From NCBI GenBank assembly GCA_036267975.1, contig DATAVA010000018.1, forward strand, positions 31,099-95,098: a stretch of DNA of 64,000 bases, given 5' to 3'. Within the stretch, counting starts at the first letter, position 1. Every line of letters begins with the position of its first letter. The position numbers were made by a program, and so were the translations under genes. Under the pieces are notes generated by a model, which saw only the letters and a list, made by a program, of their open reading frames with translations, searched no databases and was not told the origin of the DNA. This document shows positions 34,222 through 43,071 of the stretch, piece after piece. The stretch comes from DAIDKA01 sp036267975. GTDB lineage: Bacteria; Pseudomonadota; Gammaproteobacteria; Steroidobacterales; Steroidobacteraceae.

Positions 34222-35292
34222 TCAGAACGGGCTGCCGGGCGCGCCATGCAGTCGCGCGTGAATCTCGGCGACGATCGACAGCGCGATGGATTCGGGCGCG
34301 CGGCCGCCGATATTCAGACCGATGGGCGAGCGCAATCGCCCGTTGAGGCGTTCCGCGTCGCTGCCCAGATCGCCGAGCAGTTTTTCGCGCCGCGCAACCG
34401 GCCCCAGCAATCCCACGTAGGGGATGGTGCAGCGGCTCAGGGCCCGCAGGTAGATCAGGTCGGAGGGCAGGTGGTGGCTCATGACGATCGCCGCATCATA
34501 GCGATCCAAGGCCACCGTCTGCGCCAGGCTCTCGGGTCGTCCGAGCGTCACCTGTTCGGCCGCGGGGAAGCGCTCGCGCTGGGCGTAGGCGGGTCGATGG
34601 TCGTACACCGTAACGCGCCAGGACAAGCGGTCCGCAAAATCGACCAGCGGCTGGGCATCCGGTCCGCCGCCCAGCAGCAGCAGCCGTGGCGGCAGCGCCA
34701 GGGGCATGGCCAGCGCGCGCAGCGCATCGGAATGGGACCCGAGCAGACTCGGACGCCCCGTTTCCAGCGCCCGTGCCAGCAGTGCCTGTATGGCGTCCTG
34801 CAGCGCCGGTGGTACCGCGTGGCCGCCAGGCTGGCCCTCGCGCAGCATGATGCTGCCGGCGGGCAGGGTGGCGTCGGGGGAAGCCACCACCACCGCGGCG
34901 GCGACCCGCTCGTGGCGCTGGTGGGCCGAAACGAACAGATCGAGGGGCTGCCAGGCACTCTCGGGGCCCACCCGCAGCAGCAGGATCTGCATGGCGCCCT
35001 CACAGCCCACGCCCAGGCCCCACAGCAGGTCATCGGCGCCGCGCGTGTCGTAGGTGATCAGCTTGGCGCTGCCGCTGCCGATCACCTGCAGCGCGTGCTC
35101 ACGCAGATCCGATTCCAGGCAGCCACCGGACAGCAGCCCTGCATACTGGCCGTCCGCCGCAATCAGCATCAGCGCACCGGGCTTGCGGTAGGTCGAACCG
35201 GTGGTATGCACCACAACGGCCAGCGCCACGGCGCGACCGGCACGGCGCTCGCGCTCGTACAGCGGCAGGAGCGGTGCGATCAGGGTTTCCAT
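34222..35292 (-). CDS. XdhC/CoxI-family molybdenum-cofactor insertion protein
   Basis: 356-aa member of the XdhC family that sulfurates and delivers Mo-cofactor to xanthine-dehydrogenase-type enzymes. The N-terminal domain has GSTYRKPGALMLIAADGQYAG (from around 31) and LLSGGCLESDLREHA with the conserved Cys. The C-terminal Rossmann domain has LLLLGGGPDAQPLV and MSHHLPSDLIYLRAL. The frame continues open far upstream into thrA antisense; ATG 35292 with GGCGG in front and family length set the start. It heads a three-gene unit with the unknown 134-aa gene and mocA. Confidence 0.9.
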   Translation of the reverse strand: METLIAPLLPLYERERRAGRAVALAVVVHTTGSTYRKPGALMLIAADGQYAGLLSGGCLESDLREHALQVIGSGSAKLITYDTRGADDLLWGLGVGCEGAMQILLLRVGPESAWQPLDLFVSAHQRHERVAAAVVVASPDATLPAGSIMLREGQPGGHAVPPALQDAIQALLARALETGRPSLLGSHSDALRALAMPLALPPRLLLLGGGPDAQPLVDFADRLSWRVTVYDHRPAYAQRERFPAAEQVTLGRPESLAQTVALDRYDAAIVMSHHLPSDLIYLRALSRCTIPYVGLLGPVARREKLLGDLGSDAERLNGRLRSPIGLNIGGRAPESIALSIVAEIHARLHGAPGSPF

Positions 35293-35358
35293 CCGCCAAT
35301 TATGCTTGAAGTTGCGTCGATCCGACGGCGTCAGTAGAGTCACGCGGCCTTTTTTGGC

Positions 35359-37920
35359 ATGCGCGCAGCAGATGTTCAGATGAGCCCAAGCACCACCGCT
35401 TCCCCCGCCTCCGTCGCCGTTTCCCTGGCCCCGCACAACCAGAGCATCGACAGCTGGGTGGTGCATAAATTCGGCGGTTCGAGCGTCGCGGACGCCGCCT
35501 GTTTCGAGCGTGTGGCCGACATCCTCGACGCGCAGCCGCACCGGCGCCTCGGCGTCGTGCTCTCGGCATGCCGCGGCGTCACGGATGCGCTGCTGCGGCT
35601 GGTGCTGCTGGCCGAACAGCAGGATGAGCGTTACCAGATCGAGCTGCAGGCGCTGCGCGATCGGCACGCCACCATTGCGCGGGCGCTGCTGATGAGCGAA
35701 GGCGCCGCCTTGTACCTGTCGGCGATGGACCGGGACTGCCATGACATCGAGGGCATTTTGCATACCGTGCAGCTGACGCGCTCGGCAGCCGACAATGTCC
35801 GCGACCTGATCGCAGGCTATGGCGAGATCTGGTCGACCCGGCTGTTCCACAAGTACTTTGAGTCGCGCACGCGGCGCGCCGGCAAGACCGTATGGCTGGA
35901 TGCGCGACGCATCGTCGTCGTGGAGTGGAGCTCGCTCGGGCCCGCCGTGCAGTGGACCGAATCGCAGCAGAATATCGAGCGGCTCGTCGGCGCAGACTTC
36001 ACGGGCACGCTGATCATCACCGGCTTCATTGCTTCGGATCGCAAGGGCCTGCAGACCACCCTCGGCCGCAACGGCAGCGATTTTTCCGGCTCGATCTTCG
36101 GCGCGCTGCTGGCCGCGGCCGAAATCCAGATCTGGACCGACGTGGATGGCGTGCTGTCGGCGGATCCGCGGCGCGTGCCCGATGCGAAGGTCATCGATTC
36201 GCTGTCCTATAACGAGGCGATGGAGCTGGCGTATTTCGGTGCCAAGGTCATCCACCCGCAGACCATGGCACCGGCGATTCGCCGCAACATTCCCATCTGG
36301 ATCCGCAACACCTTCGCACCCGACAAGCCCGGCTCGCTGATCTGTGCGGCTCCGGCATCGGCGCTGCCGGTGAAGGGCATCACCAGCATCGATGGTGTGG
36401 CGCTGGTAAACGTCGAAGGCGCCGGCATGATCGGCGTGCCCGGCACCGCGCATCGTCTGTTCGGGGCGCTGCGCGAAGAGGGGATCTCGGTGACGCTGAT
36501 TTCCCAGGGCAGCTCCGAACACTCGATCTGCTGTGCGATACCGGCCGACCAGGCCGAACGCGCCGCCCGCGTGGTGCGTGGCGCATTTGATCGTGAGCTC
36601 ACCGAGGGCCAGATCCAGCGCGTGGATGTGGACACGGGACTGGCCATCCTTGCCGTCGTCGGCGATGGCATGGCCGGCATGCCCGGCGTGTCGGCCAAGG
36701 TGTTTGAGGCCCTGGGCAGTTCGGCGGTGAATGTCCGCGCCATCGCTCAGGGCGCCAGCGAGCGCAATATCTCGGTGGTGATTGAAGCGAAGGATGCGAC
36801 ACGCGCGCTGCGCGCGGTGCATTCGAGCTTCTACCTGTCGCCGCATACCCTCTCCATTGGCCTGATCGGACCCGGAACGGTGGGGCGGGTGCTGCTCGAC
36901 CAGCTGGCCTCACAATGCAGCCGGCTGCGCGAGCAGTTCCAGATCGATCTGCGCGTGCGGGGCATTCTCACGTCCGAGCGCATGCTGCTCAGTGATTCGG
37001 GTATTGACCTCGCCGACTGGAGCGCCGCCTTCAAAAGCGGCGCGATCGCGGCGGATCTGCAGCGCTTCGTCGAGCACCTGAATGTGGATCACCTGCCGCA
37101 CACGGTGCTGATCGACTGCACCGCCAGTGAAGCGGTGGCGGCCCACTATCCGGAATGGCTGGCCAGTGGCATCCACGTGGTCACACCGAACAAGAAGGCC
37201 AACAGTGCCCCGCTGGCGTTCTATCGTCAGGTGCGTGCCGCGGGCCGCACCAGCGGCGCGCACTACCTGTACGAAGCGACGGTTGGCGCGGGCCTGCCGA
37301 TCATCCAGACCCTGCGCGATCTGCGCGAGACCGGCGATGACATAGAAAGCATCGAGGGGATCTTCTCCGGAACCTTGGCGTACCTCTTCAACGTCTACGA
37401 TGGCAGCGTGGCCTTCTCGGACATCGTGCGCGATGCCAAGCAGCGCGGCTATACCGAGCCGGACCCGCGTGATGACCTGTCCGGTATGGATGTGGCGCGC
37501 AAACTGATCATTCTCGGCCGCGAAATGGGCCTCGCACTGGAAATGGCCGACGTGAAGGTCGAGAGCCTGGTGCCCCCGGGACTGTCCGGATCCTCGATCG
37601 ATGACTTCATGAGCGGCCTGCCGAAGTTCGACGCCGGCATGAACGAGCGGCTGCGGGCGGCGCAGGGTCGCGGCAAGGTCCTGCGGTATGTGGGCCGGAT
37701 CACTTCCAAGGGTGAAGCGACGGTCGGTCTGATCGAGCTCGATGGCGGCCATGCCTTTGCGAATATGGCGCTGACCGATAATGTCGTGCGCTTTGCCACC
37801 GGCCGGTACAATGCCAACGCTCTGATCGTTCAGGGTCCAGGCGCAGGTCCCGAGGTGACTGCCGGCGGCGTGTTCGCCGACCTGCTGCGGCTGTCCGCCT
37901 ATCTCGGAGCTCATATTTGA
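35359..37920 (+). CDS. thrA: Bifunctional aspartate kinase / homoserine dehydrogenase I
   Basis: 853-aa fusion (E. coli 820) catalysing the first and third steps of threonine synthesis. The aspartate-kinase domain opens VVHKFGGSSVADA (around 34-46) and has GRNGSDFSG and WTDVDGVLSADPR. Two ACT domains (around 340-490, VNVEGAGMIGVPG and VDTGLAILAVVGDGMAGMPG) give threonine feedback. The homoserine-dehydrogenase domain has GLIGPGTVGRVLLDQL and TPNKKANS. ATG 35359 and ATG 35380 are both possible starts. No threonine attenuator is visible in the 66-bp gap to xdhC. The stop overlaps the thrB start. Confidence 0.95.
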   Translation: MRAADVQMSPSTTASPASVAVSLAPHNQSIDSWVVHKFGGSSVADAACFERVADILDAQPHRRLGVVLSACRGVTDALLRLVLLAEQQDERYQIELQALRDRHATIARALLMSEGAALYLSAMDRDCHDIEGILHTVQLTRSAADNVRDLIAGYGEIWSTRLFHKYFESRTRRAGKTVWLDARRIVVVEWSSLGPAVQWTESQQNIERLVGADFTGTLIITGFIASDRKGLQTTLGRNGSDFSGSIFGALLAAAEIQIWTDVDGVLSADPRRVPDAKVIDSLSYNEAMELAYFGAKVIHPQTMAPAIRRNIPIWIRNTFAPDKPGSLICAAPASALPVKGITSIDGVALVNVEGAGMIGVPGTAHRLFGALREEGISVTLISQGSSEHSICCAIPADQAERAARVVRGAFDRELTEGQIQRVDVDTGLAILAVVGDGMAGMPGVSAKVFEALGSSAVNVRAIAQGASERNISVVIEAKDATRALRAVHSSFYLSPHTLSIGLIGPGTVGRVLLDQLASQCSRLREQFQIDLRVRGILTSERMLLSDSGIDLADWSAAFKSGAIAADLQRFVEHLNVDHLPHTVLIDCTASEAVAAHYPEWLASGIHVVTPNKKANSAPLAFYRQVRAAGRTSGAHYLYEATVGAGLPIIQTLRDLRETGDDIESIEGIFSGTLAYLFNVYDGSVAFSDIVRDAKQRGYTEPDPRDDLSGMDVARKLIILGREMGLALEMADVKVESLVPPGLSGSSIDDFMSGLPKFDAGMNERLRAAQGRGKVLRYVGRITSKGEATVGLIELDGGHAFANMALTDNVVRFATGRYNANALIVQGPGAGPEVTAGGVFADLLRLSAYLGAHI

Positions 37921-38855
37921 ACCTTACGACTTCAGCCACGGCCTTTGCGCCGGCATCCGCCGGCAATGTGGCCATCGGCTTCGACATCCTTGGATTTGCC
38001 GTCGATGCGCTGGGCGACAAGGTGTCGGTCACGCGCACGGCGCGCCGCGGGGTGTCGATTTCGAGCATCACCGGTACCAGTGCAGATCTGCCGCGCAACC
38101 CCGAAGGCAATACCGCGGGTCGCGCGGTGATGGCCATGCAGGAGACGCTGGATCTGCCGTTTGGCTTTGATATGTGCATCGAGAAGGGCATTCCGCTGGG
38201 TTCCGGGCTCGGCGGCTCGGCGGCTTCCGCTGTTGCCGCCGTGGTCGCCGCGAATGCGCTGCTGCCCACCCCCTGCACCAAGCTCGAGCTGCTCAAGTTC
38301 GCCATGCACGGGGAGGCCGTCGCCTCCGGGTCCATGCATGTCGACAACATCGCCCCGTCGCTGTTCGGTGGCCTGGTACTGACCGTCGGCATCGACAATC
38401 CGCACGTCAAACAGATCCCCGTGCCGCGCGCCGTGCGCGCGGTGATGGTGCATCCGCATCTGTTCCTGTCCACCAAGGAAGCGCGCTCGATTTTGCGCGG
38501 CAGCGTGGCGATGTCGGATTTCGTGTGGCAGACCGCGCACCTGGCCGGCTTCATCTCGGGATGCTACACCGACGACATCGAGCTGATTCGCGCCTCCCTC
38601 GAGGATGTCGTGATCGAGCCGCAGCGCCAGACGCTGATTCCGGGCTTCGCGGACGTGCGCCGCGCGGCGATGGCAACCGGGGCCCTCGGCTGCTCGATTT
38701 CCGGCGCCGGGCCGACCGTCTTTGCCTGGGCGCTGGAACATCAGGCGGGCGCCGTCCTGGCCGCCATGCGCGTGGAATTCGGCCGCCACAACGTGCCCAT
38801 CGATGAATGGATCATCGAGATCAATTCTCCGGGTGCACGCGTCATCGGAGCATAG
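37917..38855 (+). CDS. thrB: Homoserine kinase ThrB
   Basis: 312-aa GHMP-family kinase, phosphorylating homoserine. ATP loop PLGSGLGGSAASAVAAV (around 90-106), N-terminal ASAGNVAIGFDILGFAV (around 13-29) and GCSISGAGPTVFAW near the C-terminus. The start is TTG at 37917 overlapping the thrA stop (TTGA), with GGAG 7 nt upstream; no ATG is available before the conserved N-terminus. Coupling to thrA is therefore translational. Confidence 0.95.
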   Translation: MNLTTSATAFAPASAGNVAIGFDILGFAVDALGDKVSVTRTARRGVSISSITGTSADLPRNPEGNTAGRAVMAMQETLDLPFGFDMCIEKGIPLGSGLGGSAASAVAAVVAANALLPTPCTKLELLKFAMHGEAVASGSMHVDNIAPSLFGGLVLTVGIDNPHVKQIPVPRAVRAVMVHPHLFLSTKEARSILRGSVAMSDFVWQTAHLAGFISGCYTDDIELIRASLEDVVIEPQRQTLIPGFADVRRAAMATGALGCSISGAGPTVFAWALEHQAGAVLAAMRVEFGRHNVPIDEWIIEINSPGARVIGA

Positions 38856-38860
38856 CTACC

Positions 38861-40210
38861 ATGCTGTTCCACAGTACCCGCCAAGCCGCGAATGCGCCCA
38901 CGACGACCGGCTTCGCGCAGGCGCTGCTCAAGGGGCTCGCGCCCGATGGCGGACTGTACGTGCCGCAGCAGTGGCCAGTGCACCAGGCCGCCGCACTGTG
39001 CGAGCGCATCGCGCTGCCACCCGCGCAGTACCTGACCGCCGCCGGTCTGGCGCGCATCGGCGCGCTGTTTCTTGCGCCCCTGGTGGAGGGCAGCGAACTG
39101 GCCACCCAGCTGCCGGCCATCACCGCCCAGGCGTTCAGCTTTCCCGCCCCGCTGGTGCCGCTGGAGGCTCAGGACCGGCTGAGCGTACTGGAACTGTTCC
39201 ACGGCCCGACCGCCGCCTTCAAGGACTTCGGTGCGCGCTTCCTGGCCGCGTGCATGTCACGCCTGCGCGCGCCGGGACAGCGTCCGCTGAACATCCTCGT
39301 CGCCACCTCCGGCGACACCGGTGGTGCCGTCGCCGCTGCCTTTCACCGCCTGGCCGGCGTGGAAGTGTCGGTGCTGTTTCCGATGGGACTGGTCTCTCCG
39401 ACCCAGGAGCACCAGCTCACCTGCTGGGACGACAACGTCCGAGCATTTCGGGTGCGCGGCACATTTGATGACTGCCAGCATATGGTGAAGTGCGCTTTCA
39501 TGGACCCGCTGTTGAAGCAGCGCTTCGAGCTGTCCTCCGCCAACAGCATCAACCTGGGGCGCTTGCTGCCACAGGCCGTGTACTACGCAGCCGCTAGTCT
39601 CAGGGGCTGGCGGGAGCACGGCGAGCCCGTCTCTTTCGTCGTGCCCAGTGGCAATCTCGGCAATGCCGTCGCGGGACTGTGGGCGCGCCGCCTCGGCATG
39701 CCCATCGGCGAATTCGTCCTGGCGCACAACGTCAACCGCACCGTGCCGGACTTGCTGGAGAGCGGCACCTTTGCGCCGCGGGCGAGCATCTCCACGCTGG
39801 CCTCGGCCATGGATGTCGGCAATCCCAGCAACCTCGAGCGCCTGCGCTCGCTGTACCCGGACCTTAACGAATTGCGAGCTACAATCAGTGCTGATGTCGT
39901 GACCGATGAGCAGATTCGTGCCCGCATTCGCAGCGGCTTCGAGGCGTACGGCCAGATCTGGTGCCCGCACACGGCCACGGCGGCCGAGGTCTATGCGCGG
40001 CTGCCGGCGGCGCGCCGGCAACGCGGCCGCTGGGTGCTGGTGGCGACGGCGCATCCGGCCAAGTTCCGCGAGATCGTGGAGCCCCTGATCGGCCGCCGCA
40101 TCGCGATGCCGGAATCGCTGGCACGCCTGTTTGAACTGCCCGCGAAGGCAGTGGAGATTGCGGCCGACCTGGACGCCCTGCGCCAGGGAATGAACCCGGG
40201 ATTGAACTAG
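38861..40210 (+). CDS. thrC: Threonine synthase ThrC
   Basis: PLP enzyme converting phosphohomoserine to threonine, 449 aa. The PLP-lysine motif is HGPTAAFKDFGARFLA (around 102-117), followed by ATSGDTGGAVAAAF and VPSGNLGNAVAG. ATG 38861 with GGAG about 10 nt upstream gives the family's usual N-terminus (LFHSTRQAA). An in-frame upstream extension would lie inside thrB. It is the third gene of thrABC. Confidence 0.95.
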   Translation: MLFHSTRQAANAPTTTGFAQALLKGLAPDGGLYVPQQWPVHQAAALCERIALPPAQYLTAAGLARIGALFLAPLVEGSELATQLPAITAQAFSFPAPLVPLEAQDRLSVLELFHGPTAAFKDFGARFLAACMSRLRAPGQRPLNILVATSGDTGGAVAAAFHRLAGVEVSVLFPMGLVSPTQEHQLTCWDDNVRAFRVRGTFDDCQHMVKCAFMDPLLKQRFELSSANSINLGRLLPQAVYYAAASLRGWREHGEPVSFVVPSGNLGNAVAGLWARRLGMPIGEFVLAHNVNRTVPDLLESGTFAPRASISTLASAMDVGNPSNLERLRSLYPDLNELRATISADVVTDEQIRARIRSGFEAYGQIWCPHTATAAEVYARLPAARRQRGRWVLVATAHPAKFREIVEPLIGRRIAMPESLARLFELPAKAVEIAADLDALRQGMNPGLN

Positions 40211-40219
40211 GGAGCCAAT

Positions 40220-40828
40220 GTGGATCTGCTGACCGAACTGCCACCCCTCACCTGGGCACTGGTTGCCGGCGCGGGCGTACTGGGCTGGGCTCTGTCGTGG
40301 CTGTGGCGCTGGTATCGGCAACGGCGCGCGCGGCGTGCGCTGGTCGCGGCCGTTGCAGCGGTGGGCTCGGATCACCTGGTCGATGTACTGGTGCCGGATG
40401 GCATGGGCAGTTCCTTCCACGTGGATTTCGTGCTGCGCACGCCGCGCGGCGCGGTGGTGCTTGACCTGCGTGACGTGCGCGGCAATGTCTTCGGCGGCGA
40501 CCAGATGAACGAGTGGACCGTCATGGACGGACCGCATCGCTACACCTTTGTGAATCCGCAAAGTTCACTCTATGACCGCATCGCCGCGGTCAAGGTGATT
40601 GCCGGGGATGACATGCCGGTCGAAGGGCGCATCGTGTTCACCCGGCGCGCGCGCTTTCCGAAGGGTCTGCCGAAATGGACGCTGATGCTTGATTCGCTGG
40701 CCCGGGATTTTCCGCTCATCGAGGGTGGTACGCCCGGAGGCATCGATCCGTTCGACCAGCCCTGGGCCAATATTCGGCAGGCGGTCAGGCCCAGCCTGAT
40801 GGCGCAGGCCCGACCCGTCAGCAGTTGA
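40220..40828 (+). CDS. Membrane-anchored NERD-like protein
   Basis: 202 aa. One N-terminal helix (PPLTWALVAGAGVLGWALSW) is followed by a basic stop-transfer (RWYRQRRARRA). The soluble domain has HVDFVLRTPRGAVVLDLRDV and NEWTV, followed by NPQSSLYDRIAAVKVI. That order resembles the nuclease-related NERD domain (D-hD, VLDLRDV in place of IExK, W, NP). The catalytic status is uncertain because the Glu-x-Lys pair is not clear. The start is GTG with GGAG 5 nt before. Its 3' end overlaps the convergent tatD by 11 bp. Confidence 0.7.
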   Translation: MDLLTELPPLTWALVAGAGVLGWALSWLWRWYRQRRARRALVAAVAAVGSDHLVDVLVPDGMGSSFHVDFVLRTPRGAVVLDLRDVRGNVFGGDQMNEWTVMDGPHRYTFVNPQSSLYDRIAAVKVIAGDDMPVEGRIVFTRRARFPKGLPKWTLMLDSLARDFPLIEGGTPGGIDPFDQPWANIRQAVRPSLMAQARPVSS

Positions 40829-41621
40829 GCCCGAACAGCGCGCGACTCGCCGCAGTCGCGGCGGCCGCCACCTGCTCCAGCGTCTCACCCCGCGCTTGCG
40901 CCACGTGCGCGGCAATATGCCGCAGGTGCATCGGTTCATTGCGGCGCGAAGCCGGACGGGGTTTGAGGTCACGCGGCAGCAGGTAGGGGGCATCGGTCTC
41001 CAGGTGCAGCGCCCCGGCCGGAATCTCCCGCAGCAGGGGCAACAGGTGCGTCCCCCGCCGCTCATCGCAGATCCAGCCGGTGATGCCGATCGCCAGATCC
41101 AGATCCAGGTAACGATGCAGCTGTTCGCCGCTGCCGGTAAAGCAATGTGCGATGCCGCCCACGAGGTCGCGCCGATGCTCGCGCACGATGCTGACAAAAT
41201 CCTCATGGGCATCGCGCTCATGCAGGAATACCGGTTTGCCGACCCGCGCGGCCAGCTCCAGTTGCTGATGAAACGCGTGTTGCTGGACTGCGCGCGGGGA
41301 GAGATCGCGAAAATAATCCAGGCCGCATTCCCCGACGGCCACAACCTCAGGCTGCCGGGCCAGGCTTTCAAGCTCAGCGAGGCCTGCTGCATCCAGCTCA
41401 GTGGCGTGATGCGGATGGATGCCGGCGGTCGCGAACTGACGGCGGGGCGCTGCGCGCGCCAGCGCGATGGCCTGGCGGCTGCCCGACGTGCTGGCACCGG
41501 TAATGATCATCTGCACCACGCCTGCCGCCTGGGCGCGCGCGATGACGGATTCGCGGTCGGCATCGAAGCTGTCGTGGCCGAGATTGATGCCGATGTCGAT
41601 GAGGGCCGGTGTCGGGTGCAT
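40818..41621 (-). CDS. tatD: TatD-family metal-dependent deoxyribonuclease
   Basis: 267-aa TIM-barrel hydrolase, a 3'-5' exonuclease family. Metal ligands are seen in LIDIGINLGHDSF (N-terminal strand), ATAGIHPHHATEL (around 64-76), VGECGLDYFRDLSP (around 95-108), PVFLHERDAHEDF, GIAHCFTGS and ETDAPYL. The N-terminal IDIGINL with Asn-Leu in place of HxH matches the E. coli TatD subgroup (IDIGVNL). The start at 41621 is set by family length. The upstream gene is divergent by 16 bp. Confidence 0.92.
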   Translation of the reverse strand: MHPTPALIDIGINLGHDSFDADRESVIARAQAAGVVQMIITGASTSGSRQAIALARAAPRRQFATAGIHPHHATELDAAGLAELESLARQPEVVAVGECGLDYFRDLSPRAVQQHAFHQQLELAARVGKPVFLHERDAHEDFVSIVREHRRDLVGGIAHCFTGSGEQLHRYLDLDLAIGITGWICDERRGTHLLPLLREIPAGALHLETDAPYLLPRDLKPRPASRRNEPMHLRHIAAHVAQARGETLEQVAAAATAASRALFGLNC

Positions 41622-41637
41622 ACACGATTCTGGCACA

Positions 41638-42408
41638 ATGCCGCCTATGTTCCGTTGCTCCCGCGCTTCGCTGCTGCTGCTGCCGGCCATGTTCGCCGCG
41701 GCAACCTTGACGCTGGCTGCGGACACCGATTGGCGCGATGTTGAATCACGCATGCAGTACGCCTGGTACACCGAAGACGCGCGCGATCTGGCGGCGCTCG
41801 CGGATCGCGTCATGGCGGTGCCGGCGGGCGCGCCACTGCGTGACTACGACCTCGCCTGGATCCGGTTGCGGGAGGCGCAGTTGGCCTTCGCCCGCGCCGG
41901 TGGCGATACCGCGGCCGCTGTAGGCCGCGCGGCTGCGGACTGTATCAGTTCTGCTGACGATGCCTTGGCAGCACGGCCGACAGATGCTGAAGTGCTCGCC
42001 TTGCAATCATTGTGCATGGACTTGCGCACTCGCATACGTGCAGTCGGTATGCCTTTCGCAGGCTCGCGCACCCGTTCGCAGATGCAGATGGCGCTGCAGC
42101 TCGCGCCGCAGGATCCGCGCGTCAGGCTGCTCGCCGCGCAGCTGTCCTATCTGAACGCGAAGTCCGCGCACGAGCGCGGGCAGCTGCTGGCGCCGTTCCA
42201 AAGTGCCGTGGATGCGTTCGAGCTGGAGCGCCAGGGCCTGGAGCGCATTCCGGCTTGGGGCGCAGCAGAGGCGTGGCAGGGTCTGGCCCAGGTTTACCTG
42301 GATCGGGGCGATGCTATTGCAGCCCGTTCGGCACTGGAGCACGCTTTGCTGTTGATGCCCGAATACAACTCCGCGCATCGCCTGCTCGACCACATTGTGA
42401 AGGGGTAA
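41638..42408 (+). CDS. Predicted periplasmic TPR-like protein
   Basis: 256-aa unrecognised protein with a Sec signal peptide (LLLLPAMFAAATLTLAA, cleavage near residue 28). The mature part is all-helical with TPR-like spacing, for example EAWQGLAQVYLDRGDAIAAR and SALEHALLLMPEYNSAHRLL near the C-terminus. It probably serves as a protein-interaction scaffold; no partner is known. ATG 41638 or 41647 may be the start. It precedes the DUF4389 gene by 4 bp and is probably co-transcribed with it. Confidence 0.75.
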   Translation: MPPMFRCSRASLLLLPAMFAAATLTLAADTDWRDVESRMQYAWYTEDARDLAALADRVMAVPAGAPLRDYDLAWIRLREAQLAFARAGGDTAAAVGRAAADCISSADDALAARPTDAEVLALQSLCMDLRTRIRAVGMPFAGSRTRSQMQMALQLAPQDPRVRLLAAQLSYLNAKSAHERGQLLAPFQSAVDAFELERQGLERIPAWGAAEAWQGLAQVYLDRGDAIAARSALEHALLLMPEYNSAHRLLDHIVKG

Positions 42409-42412
42409 CCTC

Positions 42413-42703
42413 TTGGACATCGGTGGAGCTGAACCGCCCGCAGTGCGCATGCCGCTCGGCATCCGTGTGCTGTACATGGTGCTGTTCGCGATTGCGTTCT
42501 GGATGCTGATCTGGGTGCTCGCGGTCACCGTGATTGCGCAGCTGATCCTCACGCTGCTCGGCGGGCAACGCAGCGCGGAGCTGCTCAGATTCGGCAAGGG
42601 ACTTTCGAGCTATATTTCGCAAGTAGTCGAATTTCTTACATTTTTAACCGACAGGCCGCCTTTTCCCTTTGCTCCCTGGCCGGATCGGACTTCACTGCAA
42701 TGA
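42413..42703 (+). CDS. DUF4389 membrane protein
   Basis: 96-aa protein of the DUF4389 family. One long hydrophobic stretch (LYMVLFAIAFWMLIWVLAVT, continuing through VIAQLILTLL) is followed by the family signature RFGKGLSSYISQVVEFLTFL and PFPFAPWP at the C-terminus. The role is unknown. The start is TTG at 42413 with AGGGG 7 nt upstream; ATG 42449 is the alternative and would remove 12 residues. Confidence 0.82.
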   Translation: MDIGGAEPPAVRMPLGIRVLYMVLFAIAFWMLIWVLAVTVIAQLILTLLGGQRSAELLRFGKGLSSYISQVVEFLTFLTDRPPFPFAPWPDRTSLQ

Positions 42704-42720
42704 GCATTCAGGAGCACACA

Positions 42721-43071
42721 ATGTCCAAAATCTGCACCCCCGTGTTCGCAGTGCTGGCCATGGCCATCCTGGGTACCCAGGCGCAGGCGCAGAGCGCTGC
42801 GCACGCGAGATCATCGGCACCGGCCGCCAAGTCGCGCGCCCTGGACCTGACAGCGCCGCCGCTGAATCACATCATGCCGCGCGCGCAACTGCGCTACATC
42901 CTGGCGAATGAGGACGCGGACGCGGAGTTACCCACGGAAGTCAGTGTCAAGGGCACCAAGATAGTGGTCGTACCAGGAGGTCCCGGCAATCAGTTGCAGG
43001 CCATACCGTGGGCTATCCTGCACCCGACGCAGGCCTGGCGGATTTTTACGCCGCTGGAAGAGGCGCCCTGA
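42721..43071 (+). CDS. Small predicted periplasmic protein
   Basis: 116-aa protein with AGGAG about 7 nt before the ATG and a clear signal peptide (CTPVFAVLAMAILGTQAQA, cleavage near residue 25). The mature part is an Ala-rich linker, then a conserved-looking segment with ILANEDADAELPTEVSVKG and WAILHPTQAWRIFTP. No family recognised. It lies 17 bp after the DUF4389 gene. The last 26 bp overlap the convergent threonine-aldolase gene. Confidence 0.72.
   Translation: MSKICTPVFAVLAMAILGTQAQAQSAAHARSSAPAAKSRALDLTAPPLNHIMPRAQLRYILANEDADAELPTEVSVKGTKIVVVPGGPGNQLQAIPWAILHPTQAWRIFTPLEEAP

Noticed and set aside
35293..35358. Threonine attenuator ahead of thrA
   Set aside because: Only 66 bp separate the divergent starts; no Thr/Ile-rich leader peptide or terminator hairpin fits.
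35293..36846. Minus-strand open frame extending the XdhC gene by ~518 codons
   Set aside because: It is antisense to thrA, which has clear kinase and dehydrogenase motifs. The extension has no family character, and XdhC length fits the start at 35292.
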